Shown in pieces: positions 62,800-64,000 of a DNA stretch of 64,000 bases. The DNA is from Saururus chinensis (lineage: Eukaryota > Streptophyta > Magnoliopsida > Piperales > Saururaceae). The stretch spans positions 23,376,563 through 23,440,562 of the forward strand of contig CP141145.1 in the NCBI GenBank assembly GCA_035235625.1, written 5' to 3'. The position numbers and the translations under genes were made by a program. The notes below the pieces were generated by a model. It saw only the letters and a program-made list of their open reading frames with translations. It ran no database searches and was not told the origin of the DNA. Position 1 is the stretch's first letter; every line of letters begins with the position of its first letter.

Positions 62800-64000
62800 T
62801 GACCATCAATCACCATAACAATGGCCGTTTACAATTGTGGTTGCCAAGGGTGGGGCAACACTCAGACTATTTTCGCCACCATGGCCCAAGAGAGGCTAGG
62901 TCGTACCATCATAGAGTTGTTGAAGAAAATGGAGAAAAGAGTAAAATTATAAGTATGTTGTCTACGTATATTTAATAGATAACTCTACCTAAGTTTGGTG
63001 GTAATGAAGGTGGCAAAGAGATAGGAGCAAATTGCTAGCCAAAACTACAATATAAGTTTAATGTATAGACTATAGTTAAAATTATATTGTGAACAACTCG
63101 TTGAAGCTCGGCAGTGATGGTGGGAATGGGGTGGTAGCACGGTGGTGGAGGTGGTACTATTAAGCGTACTTATGGTGGGTGCAAGGCAGAAGAAAGGCGA
63201 CAAGAAGAGCACAAATTAAAAAAAGAAGGTAATTTAGGCATTTTAAAAATACTATGTTAGTCTTGCAAAAATAGAAGACTTGAATAGGGAAACAAAAATA
63301 CGTCAGTAGTGGGTGGTGCAGTCCCATTGAGTAAAAATGATGTTAATATTCCTACTTGACTTTCTGTCCTACAAAACCATATGCCACTTTTTTATTTGAA
63401 TGAGTCTCACCTGAGGTTGGAGAAATTTACTTTTCAGGATCCAAGCAAAACCTGATGTAATTTGTTTGACTTAGAGTTGAGTAGGAAAATTCTTATCCAG
63501 TAAAAAGGGTTGGTCTAAGCGAAAATTTTATCTGCCAAAAATAAAAGAGAATTTTCTCGCCCTTATTTTATTCAATCAGTCTAGCCTGATTGAGCTCCAT
63601 TGCTAATGATTATGACTATGCTATATAGGGTTTGTAATAGGATAATAATTTTCTTATACTACTTTTTATCCAAAGAAACTTTACACCAAGTTCTATTTAC
63701 ACCAAGTTCTATTTAAAGAGAGAACTATTTGAGACTCGCTTTTATCTCTCCAATCAAAATTTGGTATAATGTTTAGTTAGATAGTGGTGTAGGGTAAATT
63801 TGGTATAAGTGGTGTAGGCTTATCAATATCCTTCTTAATGTGGTACATAAAAAAATAAAGCAATATACTATGTTAGATCTAATTGCTATGTATATATGGT
63901 TACGCGTTTGTTAGTCAATTTTCATTTTAATAACAACGGATGGGGTAGTGTGGCATTTTTGGGCTCTTCTCTCATCCAATAGCCTAATTATATGCGATTT
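62800..64000. other. Intergenic DNA to the end of the window
   Basis: No gene recognised. There is a small tandem repeat (tttacaccaagttctatttacaccaagttctattta) near 63680-63715. Confidence 0.45.

Overview
The window is nuclear DNA of a flowering plant. It has AT-rich intergenic DNA dense in transposon relics, spliced genes with plant GT-AG introns, and plant-specific families (Di19 zinc finger, class I cytosolic small heat-shock proteins, a reticulon of the RTNLB17 kind). I cannot name the species from the sequence.

Layout. 617-5169 is a 4.55 kb solo LTR with intact 5-bp target duplications and an internal ~55-bp minisatellite of about 26 units. 10017-11118 is a non-autonomous hAT element carrying a captured piece of a PEP-carboxylase-kinase-like gene. 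11125-12300 and 16300-17450 are the arms of an inverted duplication; each holds an intact 155-aa class I small heat-shock protein gene with heat-shock elements, so the two genes converge outward from a ~4 kb repeat-filled spacer. 17.5-26.9 kb is repeat territory: TA-microsatellite-associated palindromic MITEs, a cyclic-phosphodiesterase pseudogene, two tandem hAT-transposase relics and a Tourist-like MITE.

The gene island runs from 26.9 to 38.2 kb: a five-exon Di19 gene (+), an eight-exon reticulon-like gene (-) convergent with it, and a five-exon class IV aminotransferase gene (-). A decayed Ty1/copia element occupies about 41.2-46.0 kb. A seven-exon tyrosine/nicotianamine-aminotransferase-family gene (-) lies at 50.4-55.0 kb, followed upstream by an orphan first exon of a second copy (57.7-58.0 kb). 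The rest, to 64 kb, is repeats and low-complexity DNA.

Four spliced models were assembled by hand from splice signals and family resemblance. All give coding lengths divisible by three: Di19 693 nt, reticulon 1353 nt, class IV aminotransferase 1011 nt, class I aminotransferase 1263 nt.

The most striking observation is a U12-type AT-AC intron in the Di19 gene, with a Stowaway MITE inside it. Others are a palindromic MITE family sitting in TA microsatellites, the hAT gene capture, and the giant solo LTR. I found no convincing wholly new biological system; the unusual content is in intron biology and mobile-element architecture.
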